Notes under the pieces: generated by a model
The model's input: the letters and a program-made list of their open reading frames with translations, nothing else
Database searches by the model: none
Told to the model about the DNA's origin: nothing
Translations under genes and position numbers: made by a program
In this document: one piece after another, positions 44,640 to 55,646 of the stretch
Layout of the letters: every line of letters starts with the position of its first letter
How positions within the stretch are numbered: position 1 is the stretch's first letter
Assembly (NCBI RefSeq): GCF_030272615.1
Contig: NC_081415.1
Location: forward strand, 623,409,740-623,473,739
Direction of reading: 5' to 3'
Length of the DNA: 64,000 nucleotides
Origin: Cryptomeria japonica
Taxonomy: Eukaryota > Streptophyta > Pinopsida > Cupressales > Cupressaceae

Positions 44640-46500
44640 AGAATTACAATTATTTCAATTAAATCTTAGACAAATTTTTTGAGAAATCAAACACCGAGTG
44701 ATACCAATTCAGCTATAACTATTAAGCAATTTGCAGAAACTTACTTGTTGCTTGAAAAAAATTTCTCTTTGCACTGATTCCTCTACAAGATTCTTGGAAT
44801 TGATGCCAAAGTTTCAACTGATGTGAAGATTACTATGGCAAATGAGCATTGATTAGAAACAATTAAGCCACATGCTTCGGCAATTAATTCATAATTGAAT
44901 TCAAAAAATGTCTCCAACAGACCACATAAATTTTCTGAGTGTTTTGCCTTTTTGCTATTTCACAGAGAGTAAATTTCATGCATCTTTACAATGCAAAACA
45001 ATGGCTTTCGTAGATCATGCAAGATGTTCACGTTCTTTACCTTACTTGAGTCATCCTTCTTTAGAAATGGGCCCCACGATCCTTTCGCCATTTTGTGAAG
45101 AGTAAAATTCACGCATCTCCGCAATGCGAAGTAGCATGCATTGTTAGATCAACTTCAAGTTCCTTGGCCTTTAGCCTTCACCCTAGCTACTTGTCCTTAT
45201 AACCATGTGAAACCGCCACCGCTAGTGGTTTTTCGCTGTTTCATGAAGAGTAAACATCTTGCACCTTCGCATTGTGAAACAGTGCGCGATGTCTGATGAA
45301 CTTCAAGATGATTGGCCATTAACTCCTTTAGCCTTCAAAGTGAGCCCTTTTGTGCAAATCCACTCATCTGCAAACTACCGATTAATATCTCCACATGGCC
45401 ATCACTTATTAGCTCAAGAATTATGTCAGGATCCACATTTGAACTGCCACATGCCTCACTAAACTATGAATTTCATCAACACTACCACTTTATCAAGTGA
45501 ACCAACCCATAATCTAGTCGGAGCCATGTGTCCTGTTGACAAATCATTTTCCTTCATAGTCGTACATCTAGGTGTATCGCCACCTAATCTACCATGTCAC
45601 AACTAGCTCTTTTTCATTGTTTCATGAAGGATAAACATCGTGTTACTTTTTATTGTGAAACAACACGTGGGGTCTGATCAACTTCAAGTTGATCGGTCTT
45701 TAACTCAGGAGCCACTTACCTGTCTGACCCATTACCTTTTTGCTGCTTCAAGAAAGGTAAACATCTTGAACCTTTTCAATGTGAAATAACACATACTGTT
45801 AGATCATGTCGAAGATGCATGTTCTTTATTCTGGGAAGCTACCGGGCCCACCACCCTTTCGCTGCTGTGTGAAAGATAAACTTCTCGTTATTTCACAATG
45901 CGAAACCACATGCACCGTCAAATCATCTTGGAGATGCACGTTCTTTAACTCGCAAGACAATCTATCTGTCAGGCCCACCACCCTTTCGCTGCTTCACAAA
46001 AGGTAAATAGCATGCATATCTACATAGCAAAACAAAGCCAATCATTAGATCAACAATAAGATGCACGTTCTTTACAACACCCGACAAACAAAAATAAAAC
46101 AAAATAAGACTTAGGAAAAGGGCATTAATCAAAAGAATTTTATATCCCGCCAAGGCAAAGACCTAAAAAGGGAGCCCTTCTCTAACGATGGATTGACCCT
46201 TCCACTTAAGTGGAAAAAGATAACAATAAAATAGAATGTAGGGCCTACAAGATGGAAAAAGGGTGAAATTGCAAAAACCCCTCAGAGCCAGAATGAAGTA
46301 CTAAACCCCTATAGATGTTAGTGGATTGAAAGAAGAAAAATACCAATACTCAAAATACAAACAACAACGGCTTTGATTGGGGATGGTTGGATGCGAGACC
46401 AACACAAGAACACAGAAAACTCTAGAGAACAGATCAAGAACAAGCCCGAAATAGATAACAGAAACAAACCTAATTATGTACAGACTACAACTTACTATGC
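44640..46500 (-). repeat. Gypsy M 3' non-coding region with ~120-bp tandem modules
   Basis: Between integrase and ORF-X the sequence consists of diverged modules, each with a GCGAAA(A/G)GG-type box (complement TTTCGCTG, for example near 45855 and 45985) and a TTTCACAATG-type box. Matching modules in copy P are about 117-125 bp apart. No open frame is supported. Tat/Ogre-group gypsy elements are known for tandem repeats in this position. Confidence 0.65.
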
Positions 46501-47570
46501 ATGGACTTGTAATAAAACTTAAGAGAAGTAATACTTTAGGAATTGTCCACGCACTGGAAATTCTTTTACCTCACAATTCATTTTCTGCAAGAATTATGAG
46601 TCTTTTCCATTAATATCACAGACAATAGAAGGGCCTATCCATAGTGACTTAATTTTTTTGTGCGTGCCCTTATCTTATCCTCTTGCATTCCATTGGAGAA
46701 CCATGTCACCAATTTGAAACTTCCTTGATGAGGTTCTTTTGTCAAAAAGATACTTGACTGCAACTAAATCTTTAAGTTACTTTTGATGAGCCAGAGTCCT
46801 GATTTCTTCCACTTCCACCATCTAAACCATTCTCTCTTCCATACGTTTTGACAACTCCAACTCCTCATATTGTAGGAATTTATATACAGGGAGAAGGTTA
46901 TTAACTAGCACCCTAGTTTGTGTACCATAGACCAATTCAAACGGTGACACAGCGATTGCTTTCTTAACAGTAATCTTGTTTGCCCATAAGGCCAATTTTA
47001 GTTTCTGATCCCAAGACCTTTTGTTCACTTCAAGAATTTTCTTGATAATATTCAAAAGGATTTTATTGCTGGATTCTACTTGGACATTGCCTTGTGGATG
47101 GTATGGTAAAGAATAAGACATGATTATTCCATGGCTAGTATAAAATTCAATGAACTCCTCTGATCTTAAACTCTTGGCATTATCCATTATAAGTTTTACA
47201 GGAACACCAAATTGTGTTATGACATTATCCATCAGAAATTCAATGAAAAATTTACTAGTGGCTCTTTTAGTAGGTATAGCCTCAATCTGCTTAGTAAAGT
47301 AATTAGTGGCCACTATGATCCATTTGTGACCTCTTCCTCACTTCTTAGTTATCTCCCCAATAAAATCAATGCCCCATTGGACAAAAGGGGCTTCCACTAT
47401 AACTGGGTTAAGGGGTAAAGCTCCTTCATACTTTAACTTGGAAGAAATTTTTTGGCATGGGCCACACCTCTGAACATGCTCATGGGCATCTTTAAACAAA
47501 GTGGGCCAATAGTATCCATCCTGAACTATTTTTTTAGTTGTGGTCTTGGCCGATTAATGGCCTCCACATA
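46500..47570 (-). pseudogene. Gypsy M integrase
   Basis: Reading down: HVQRCGPCQKISSK is the end of the H2C2 zinc finger, then WGIDFIGEITKK has the first catalytic Asp. In the open piece 46822-47313, Asp44 (LIMDNAKS) and Glu80 (GNVQVESSNK) are 35 residues apart, the DD35E signature. After it come SPFELVYGTQTRVLVNN and, beyond a stop, KYLFDKRTSSRKFQIGDMVL, the C-terminal integrase region. The enzyme inserts element DNA. Three or four stops interrupt it. Confidence 0.8.
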
Positions 47571-48030
47571 CTCCATTATGTATTTCAGTTAACATACTTG
47601 GAGCTTGGGATTTATCTAGGCACATTAGCAATACCCCATCTCTATTTTGCCAATATAGATCACCCTGAATAAGGACATACTTTTGAGACTTTAGTTTCAA
47701 TGTCCTTCTCTGATTAGGAGTCATTCCCTCCGAGTATGTTGCATCCCTTAGAAAATGTACTACTTCTGAGTACGAGGGTTGTGTCTCAATACTTGTGACC
47801 AGGACATTCTCAATTTCAACATTGTTAACTTCAACATCAAAGAAATTTGATTTAGCCATTAACTTAGCAAGACCTAACCCTCTTACCAATTTGGTAATCT
47901 TGATTTCTAGATCAAACTCTTGAATCCGAGTTATCCATTTGCACCTTTTGCTAGTGACCTCGGACTGTGATAAGATGTCCTTAACAGCCGCATGTGGTAC
48001 ATAAGCAACTATTTTTGCATTTACAAGATA
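47554..48030 (-). pseudogene. Gypsy M end of RNase H and H2C2 zinc finger
   Basis: The piece at 47554-47889 contains LKLKSQKYVLIQGDLYWQNR (the strand before the zinc finger), then the His-bearing HNGVCGGH. The Cys pair follows past a stop. The stretch 47890-48030 carries RCKWITRIQEFDLEIKITKL, the connection between gypsy RNase H and integrase. This part positions the integrase on the cDNA end. A stop just after GGH breaks the finger. Confidence 0.65.
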
Positions 48031-49302
48031 TCACCTAAATGATTTTACATCTTTAACTAGAGCATACGCTTTCTTTTCCATGATTTCATATTTGAGCTCT
48101 GTAGCTTGTAGAGATTTTCTATAAAAAGAAATAAGGTGTTCATATCCCTTAGCATCCTTTTGAAGCAAGATTGTTGCCACTGTGTGATAGGAAGCAAAAG
48201 GGAATAATGAAAAGGGCTTACTATAATCAGGGGACTTCAACACTGGTGCCTCATGAGTAGCCTTTTTAACTTTATCAAAATCTTTTGTAGCTTCTTCATC
48301 CCAAGAAAACTTTGCATCTTTCTTAAGCAACTTAACAATAGGTTTAACCATTTCAGTAAAGTTAGCAATGAATCGTCTGACAAAATTTACCTTGCCTAAG
48401 AAAGACTGAATACCTTTGACATTCTTTGGCTCAGGTACATTTTTTATGTCTTTGATCCTTTCAAAGTCTATTCTAACCCCTTCCTTGGAGACAATATGTC
48501 CAAGCAACTTCCCTTCAGTGATTGCAAAATGAAACTTTTTTGGGTTTAGGGAAACACCAAACTCTTGAGCTTGGCTAAAAACTTTTTCCAAATGACCGCA
48601 GTGGTCATCTACCCTTTTAGAGAAACATGTTAAATCATCCTGGTACACAACCATGATGATTTTGATAAATTCCTTGAAAACTACATCCATTTCTCTCTGA
48701 AAAGTAGCTCCAGCATTGTTTAGACCAAACAACATTCTCACATATACATACATCCCCCAAGGGGTGGTAAAAGAAGTCTTAAACTATTCAGGCTCTTTTA
48801 CCAAAACCTAATTGTATCCTAAGAATCCATCCATCATGAACAATAGATCACAACCAGTTACTCTTTGCAACAATACCTCCATATTGGGGGAAGAATAGTT
48901 GTCTTTCAAAGAAGCAACATTTAAGTTTCTAAAATCAACACAAAGCCTTATGTCCCCATTCTTTTTTCTAATAGGGACTAAATTGGACACCCATGAAGAA
49001 TGTCTTATAGGCTTAATAATCCCCCCTTCTCTCAACTTGATTAGTTCTTGTTGCATCTTAGTCTCTAAAAGGGGATTGATAGGTCTTTTCTTCTGTCTAA
49101 AAGGCTTAGCATCTGAATGCAGAGGAATTTCATGTTGAAATAGGTCCTGTCTATATGCCTTTAGGTCCTCATAAGATAAAGCAAAAACATGTTTATATTT
49201 TCTTAATAAATTAATAAGGTTAGTCTTAATATGGGGAGAAAGGCTCTTTCCAATATATACCAACTTAGGGAGTGATTGAGTTCCCAAGTTCACCTCCTCC
49301 AA
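48031..49302 (-). pseudogene. Gypsy M reverse transcriptase and first RNase H
   Basis: The N-terminal piece (48808-49302) has HVFALSYEDLKAYRQDLFQH, PFRQKKRPINPLLETKMQQE and NGDIRLCVDFRNLNVASLKD, all typical gypsy RT. The next piece (48031-48753) has RMLFGLNNAGATFQREMDVV, the active-site loop YQDDLTCFSK with both Asp residues, and FLGKVNFVRRFIANFTEM. The RNase H start is PFASYHTVATILLQKDAKG and HLISFYRKSLQATELKYEIM. One TAG and a short shift at 48754-48807 separate the two pieces. RT copies the element RNA and RNase H removes it. Confidence 0.85.
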
Positions 49303-49476
49303 TTCCTCTAACTTGGTGGTTGACTATTAATGCAAATGACTATCATTGTGACTGAACATACCTTTCGATTCTACTAATCCTTTGGGGATTTCATTGGTTT
49401 CCAACTGGACCATGTCATTTCCAAACACCGTTTCTCTATCATCCACTACTTCTACTAATGCATTTCAATCGATTTT

Positions 49477-50118
49477 CTATCCATCATATTCATCAATGCA
49501 CTGTATGAATCTAAGAATATCTTCATCATCTACAAACACTTGCCAGTTATATACATTATCAGGAATAGCAGGCCTAGCTTTTATCTCAACTGTAGACACA
49601 CCGGTTAATGTTACATCATCATTCTTTAATCCAACATTAGCTAAAAAATCAGCCATGATGTTCTTTGATCTTTCTATCCACTTAATAGAAAACACACAAA
49701 AATGCTCAATCACATCCCAAACAACATGTTTATATCAATTCAAATGATCATTTTTTGATGCATATTTAAACCTTATCTAAGAGACCACCAACTCTAAATC
49801 CCCAAATAGTTTTAACAACTGAATGCCATGTTTCTTAGCAATTTCTAGTCCCAATAACAAGGCCTCATATTTAGGTGTGTTATTTGTACATTTGAAATCC
49901 AATAGAAAAGAATACTTGAAAGTTATACCTGATGGAGACACAAAAATCACTCCTACTCTAGAACCTTCCTTCGAGCAAGCTCCATCAAAGTACATATGCC
50001 ACAAGACTTCTTGTTGAGATTCCAATTCATTGACAATAGGATCAGTATTTCTCAATTGAGGTTGAATTTGTTGTACTCTGAAATTGTCAAGATCCACATC
50101 AATCATAGAATTCAACAT
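49477..50118 (-). pseudogene. Gypsy M additional RNase H, upstream of RT
   Basis: The first piece (49777-50118) carries WHMYFDGACSKEGSRVGVIF (catalytic Asp45), then CTNNTPKYEALLLGLEIAKK (Glu85) and KLFGDLELVVS (Asp107). After one TAG and one TGA, the second piece (49477-49713) has WIERSKNIMADFLANVGLKN (last Asp). All four catalytic acids are present. The sequence is of the archaeal-like type carried as a second RNase H by Tat-group gypsy elements. It lies between protease and RT, and a separate gypsy RNase H follows the RT, so this is not the same domain. The family call is firm; the unusual position is seen directly. Confidence 0.8.
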
Positions 50119-50219
50119 ATTAGGGTCTATCTTCTCAATTACCCTAGGAGCACATGGTTCTCTATATAACCTAACCTAGCTTCCATTTACTAGGATTCTT
50201 GCATATGAAAGATCTAATT

Positions 50220-50620
50220 GCACGTTTCATCCAACTGCTGCAGCCCATTGTCTAGATAATAGCATGCCATAATGGGTTTTGTGTCAGTTACTATGACATC
50301 CATTTTATAGGTTGCTTCAGGAAATGCTGCTATCTTTACCTCCACATCCTTCATTGTACCTACCATAGGTACTTATCTATTGTCCATAGCATAACATTTC
50401 CCATACATAATACTTACTGATAGTCCCAATTCTTTCATGACACCATATGGCATCACATTTGCAGTAGCACCAGAGTCTATCATACAATTCTTGATTAGCT
50501 TATTATTGACTATTAAAGTCACATAAAATGGATCCACCTGAGAATGTTTTTGAGTAATTATTGTTCCGACATATATTTCTGGAGTCTGAAGCTCATGATC
50601 ATTTTCATCCTTCATGGTAT
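50220..50620 (-). pseudogene. Gypsy M aspartic protease
   Basis: The open piece 50373-50615 has IYVGTIITQKHSQVDPFYVT, then NCMIDSGATANVMPYGVMKE, with the Asp-Ser-Gly active-site triad of retropepsins and the downstream ELGL strand. After a stop, EVKIAAFPEATYKMDVIVTD completes the fold. It matures the gag-pol polyprotein. A stop at 50373 interrupts it. Confidence 0.75.
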
Positions 50621-50774
50621 ATATAGGTAAAGCTGCATTATTATCTGATATATTAGAAAATAAAGAGAGAGCAGCTTCCCCTCACTCCTTTATTTTCAAT
50701 AGTTCTACCAATGGGACTGTAACCTTCATTTGGGTCAAAGCCCGAGTCATTTCAAAAGTGGAATGGATAATTGA

Positions 50775-52182
50775 CTAATTACTAATTTTAGCCTTTTTTA
50801 TTTTTGGCTGGCTTGCCCTTTTAGCTGTAGCAGTCCCTTGTAAATCGCCAGTAGTATTGTTATCTGCACTCTTTGCCACATCATTGGATCTATCTTCTTT
50901 TGCAGGGTCACCTTTAGGTGAAGTGTTATTGCCTGCCATCCTTTTCTGAGACACTTCTTTCATGAACATAGAAGCGGGGTCCCCATAATCTCCATCTCTT
51001 TTGTTGCTTCTCAAATTATAATTATGTTTAGCTTTGGCTATAGCAACCTTAGTGAGATTCTTGACCTCTTCTTCACTAGGCCTTCTGAGATGAACTTATT
51101 CTTCTTTGATGGTCACCACATTCAAGGTGGGGTGCCAGTTAATTGTTAGTTGGCCTTGATAACCCTCATTGTCACTCAGTACATCATACCCGCTAGCTTC
51201 ACTTTTTAAGGACTCATCATCAATTTTGACAATGGTTTCAAACATATTGACAATAGGCTTGTCCTCATTTTGATATCTCAATTCACCATCACCTTTCATA
51301 GATTCATTTAATGCCTGTGCCACAAAACACTGATAAGGAGAATGTGGCCCATCACAAGCTGTACACCAGGGAGTATTTTCCATATTATGCACATTCCCAC
51401 CTTTCAAGGGGTCAGGTGTATCTTGGTTATGTGTGTTCTTGGGCTTATCTTGGACAAGATTATCATCCTTCCAAGTGGTATTGTAAGGCATATCATGTAG
51501 TCTAGGAGACCTATCTTGCCAATTGTAATGAGGTTTGTCATTTTTACTGACTTTGGCAGTAAGATCTTTCATGGAAATCACAAGCTTTTCAATCTTATCC
51601 ACTTCCTTAGGAGTTTTATTTTGGTTAGGCTTTGGCTCTTGCCATAGTCTACCATCATTCCTCCTTCTTACCTTCCCAGATGCTTTCCTATTACTTTCTA
51701 CATTTATAGCAATTCTAATGGCATCTCTTAAACTATGTGGGTTTTTATCCCTAAGGATATAAGCCATTTTAGGGTCAAAAGCATTGTAATAAGTAAGTAA
51801 ACACACATTCTCATCTAACCTCATTATTTGGAAGAGCCTGTGTATTGCCTTCTGAAACCTTGCATTGAAGTCTTTAACAACTTCATTATCACACTTCCTG
51901 ATGTTGTTGAATTCATTTAGGATAAAACTCATTGGTTTTATCACCATATTGCTCTTGGAAGTAGTTTTTAAACTCTTCCCAAGAACTAATACTATTTATA
52001 GGTAAGCCTCTTTACCAATCCCTTGCATCATCCACCAGAGACTATACAAACAATTTCATGATAACATCTTCGTTGGCAATCTCATAATCATTTATCATAT
52101 CCCCTACACTTAAATGCTCCTTTGTACTTATGGTATTGTTACCAGCAAGTTTCTAAAGCCTATCCCTCTACTGGCGATTTAC
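50775..52182 (-). pseudogene. Gypsy M gag (N-terminus lost)
   Basis: The 283-codon piece (51096-51947) has FNNIRKCDNEVVKDFNARFQ and LLTYYNAFDPKMAYILRDKN, a retrotransposon gag core. Further on is CTACDGPHSPYQC, a zinc motif with spacing C-x2-C-x3-H-x4-C. Higher coordinates (51950-52160) add NEDVIMKLFV and RGLPINSISSWEEFKNYFQE in frames with stops. A basic tail (50775-51014) leads to the protease. At about 52183 the gag joins copy P integrase in opposite orientation, so the start of gag, the 5' UTR and the 5' LTR are missing. Confidence 0.75.
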
Positions 52183-53007
52183 AAGTTAGGAAGAGGTCAC
52201 AAATGGATCATAGTGGCCACTGATTGCTTTACTAAGTGGATTGAGACTATACCTACTAAAAGAGCCACTAGTAAAGTTGTCATTGAATTTCTAATGGATA
52301 ATATCATAACATGATTTGGTGTTCCTGTAAAACTGATAATGGATAATGCCATGAGTTTTAGATCAGAGAAATTCACTAAATTTTGTACTAGCCATGGAAT
52401 AATCATGTCTTATTCTTCACCATACCATCCACAAGGCAATGGCTAGGCAGAATCCAGCAATAAAATCCTTTTGAATATTATCAAGAAAATTCTTGAAGAG
52501 AACAAAAGGTCTTGGGACCAGAAACTAAAATTGGCCTTATGGGCAGACAGGATTACTGTTAAGAAAGCAATCGTTGTGTCACCGTTTGAATTGGTCTATG
52601 GTACACAAACTAGGGTGCCAATCAATAACCTTCTCCTTGTATATAAATTCTTGCAAGTTGAGGAGTTTGAGTTGTCAAAACCCATGGAAGACAGAATGGT
52701 TCAGATGGTGGAAGTGGAAGAAATCAAGACTTTGGCTCATAAAAGAAACTTAAAGATTCATTTGCAGGTCAAGTATCTTTTTGACAAAAGAACCACATCA
52801 AGGAAGTTTTAAATTGGTCACATGGTTCTTCAATGGAATGCAAGAGGACAAGATAAGGGCAAGCACAAAAAAATTGAGTCACTATGGATAGGCCCTTCTA
52901 TTGTCTGTGATATTAATGGAGAAGACTCATACTTCTTACAGAAAATGAATTGTGAGGTACAGGAATTTCCAATGCAAGGACAATTCCTGAAGTATTACTT
53001 CTCTTAA
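52183..53007 (+). pseudogene. Gypsy P integrase (first catalytic Asp lost)
   Basis: The sequence begins at GRGHKWIIVATDCFTKWIET, downstream of the first catalytic Asp. LIMDNAMSFRSEKF keeps the second Asp. A TAG precedes AESSNK, which holds the Glu (copy M reads QVESSNK). SPFELVYGTQTRVPINNLLL and the C-terminal DKRTTSRKF then MVLQWNARGQDKGKH follow. It ends at QGQFLKYYFS-stop as in copy M. It matches copy M closely, with more intact C-terminal frames. Confidence 0.8.
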
Positions 53008-53479
53008 GTTTTATTACAAGTCCATGCACAGTAGGTTGTAGTTTGTACATAATTAGGTTTTCTTTTGTTATCTCTTTCGGGCTTGTTCTTGGTCTAGTCT
53101 CCAGAGTTTTTTGTGTTCTTGTGTTGGTCTCACATCCAACCATCCCCAATTAGAGCTGTTGTTGTCTGTATTTTGAGTAATGAGATTTTTCTTCTTTCAA
53201 TCAGCTAAAGTCTGCAAGGGTTTAGTACTTCATTCTGCCTCTGAGGGGTTTTTTGTCTAATGGTTTAGGGTTTTTGCAATTTCACCCTTTTTCCATCTTG
53301 TAGGCCATGTGTTCTATTTTCTTGTTATCTTTTTCCACTTAAGTGGAAGGGTCGGTCCATTGTTAGAGAAGGGTCCCCTTTTTAGATCTTTGGCTTGGCG
53401 GGATATAAAATTCTTTTGATTAATGCCCTTTTCCTAAGTCTTATTTCATTTTATTTTTGTCTGTCGGGTGTCGTAAATA

Positions 53480-55160
53480 AAGTGCATCTTATTGTTGATC
53501 TAATGCTTGGTGTTGTTTTTCTATGCAAAGATGCGTGCTATTTACCTTTTGCCAAGTAGCGAAAGGGTGGGGGCCCAACAGATAGATTGGCTTGCAAGTT
53601 AAAGATTGTGCATCTCCAAGATGATCTAACGGTCCACCTGGTTTCACATTGTGAAATAACAAGAAGTTTATCTTTCACGAAGCAGCGAAAGGGTGGTGGG
53701 CTCGGCAGGTAAGTTGCTTCCAAGAATAAAGAACATGCATCTTCGGCATGATCTAACAGTAGGCACTGTTTCACATTGAAAAGGTGCAAGATGTTTACCT
53801 TTCGCGAAGCAGCGAAAAGGTAATGGGCCTGACAAGTAAGTGGCTCTCGAGTTAAAGACCAATCAGCTTGAAGTTGATCAGACGCCGCACGTTGTTTTGC
53901 AATGAAAAGTAACATGATGTTTATCCTTCACAAAACAATGAAAAAGAGCTAGCTATGATGTGGTGGATTAGGTGGCGATACACCTAGATGTACGAATACG
54001 AAGGAAAATGATATGTCAATAGGACACGTGGCTCTCACGGTGAAGGCTAAAGGCCGAGCAACTTGAAGTTCATCTGACGATGCGTGCTGCTTCACATTGC
54101 GGAGATGTGTGAAGTTTACTTTTCATGAAATGGCGAAAGGATCATGGGGCCCATTTCTAAAGAAGGATGACTCAAGTAAGGTAAAGAACGTGCACATCTT
54201 GCACGATCTAACGACAGGCGTTGTTTCACATTGTGGAGATGTACAAAGTTTACTCTTCGTGAAACAGCGAAAAGGCAAAACACTCAGAAAATTTATGTTG
54301 TCTGTTGGAGCCATTTTTCAAATTCAATTATGAATTAATTGCCAAAGAATGTGGCTTAATTGTTTTGAATAAATGCTCAGTTGCTATAATAATCTTCACA
54401 TTAGTTGAAACTTTAGTGTCAATTTGAAGAATCTTGTAGAGGAACGAGTGCATAGAGCAAAATTTTTAAAAAAACAAGTAAGTTTCTGCAAATTGCTTAA
54501 CAGTTAGAGTTGAATTGGTATCATTGGGTGTTTGATTTTTCAAGAAATTTGTCTAAAATTTAATTGAAATAATTGTAATTCTGAGATGGCACCATGAATA
54601 GATTTCACGAGGAAGGCTAATTACTAGGAGAGATCCATTTGTGATGACTTTTTAGAGAAATTAACTAGGTCCACTAATGCTCTAGATAAAATGAAAGAAT
54701 TGGTGCCTAAAGCTTCTTGCCTGAGAATTGGCGATGGCCTATATGATAAAGGGAATTGGTTGAGGGATTCCTAGATAATGACTGAGCATCTCGAAGTTTA
54801 TCACACGTCATGCGTTGTTTCGTAATGCAAAGGTTCAAGATGTTTACTCTTCGCGAAACAACGAAAAAACACTAGCGGTGGCAGTTACACACGATTATAA
54901 GGACAAGCAGTCATGGTGAAGGCTAAAGGCTGAGCAACTTGAAGTTCATCTGACGATGCATGCTGCTTCACATTGTGGAGATGCGTGAAGTTTACTCTTC
55001 ATGAAATGGCGAAAGGATCATGGGGCCCATTTCTAAAGAAGGATGACTCAAGTAAGGTAAAGAATGTGCACGTCTTGCATGATCTAACGGCAGGCATTGT
55101 TTCACATTGTGGAGATGTGCAAAGTTTACTCTTCATGAAACAGCAAAAAGGCAAAACACT
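53480..55160 (+). repeat. Gypsy P ~120-bp tandem modules
   Basis: Boxes of the form GCAGCGAAAAGG occur near 53567, 53685, 53805, 53930, 54125, 54260, 54860, 55000 and 55137. The first intervals are about 117, 120 and 125 bp. Each module also has a TTTCACATTG-type box and a GATCTAACG-type box. Monomers are diverged, with some only half conserved. Confidence 0.65.
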
Positions 55161-55646
55161 CAAAAAAATTTTGTCGTCTATTGGAGCCATTTTTCAAATT
55201 CAATTATGAATTAATTGCCAAAGAATGTGGCTTAATTTTTTTGAATCAATGCTCAGTTGCCATAATAATCTTCACATCAGTTGAAACTTTAGCATCAATT
55301 CGAAGAATCTTGCAGAGGAACGAGTGCACAGAGCAAAATTTTTAAAGCAACAAGTAAGTTTTTGCAAATTTCTTAATAGTTAGAGTTGAACTGGTATCAT
55401 TGGGTGTTTGATTTTTCAAGAAATTTGTCTAAAATTTAATTGAAATAATTGTAATTCTAAGATGGCACCACGAATAGATTTCACGGGGAAGGTTAATTAC
55501 TAGGAGAGATCCATTTGTGATGACTTTTTAGAGCAATTAACTAGGTCCACTAATGCTCCAGATAAAATGAAAGAAGTGGTGCCTAAAGCTTCTTTCCTGA
55601 GAATTGGCGATGGCCTATACGATAAAGGGAATTGGTTGAGGGATTC
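54035..55646 (+). repeat. 876-bp-spaced segmental duplication in gypsy P
   Basis: 54035-54770 and 54911-55646 are near-identical (735 bp each, offset 876). The repeat runs from the non-coding modules through the first codons of ORF-X up to GGGATTCCTAGATA. Copy M has a single copy. The intervening 140 bp contains one further ~120-bp module. Confidence 0.85.

Larger units (their letters stand above)
32879..52182 (-). mobile_element. Gypsy copy M, Tat-like Ty3/gypsy element with ORF-X (5' end missing)
   Basis: The element runs on the minus strand from a truncated gag (about 52182) through protease, an extra RNase H, RT, RNase H, integrase, a repeat-rich non-coding region and ORF-X to a 955-bp 3' LTR (32879-33833). 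It lacks its 5' LTR and primer site because at about 52183 it joins copy P head to head. It is split by copia-2 (37034-44264). LTR ends are TGTTGT...ACAACA. All coding regions carry stops. Confidence 0.8.
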
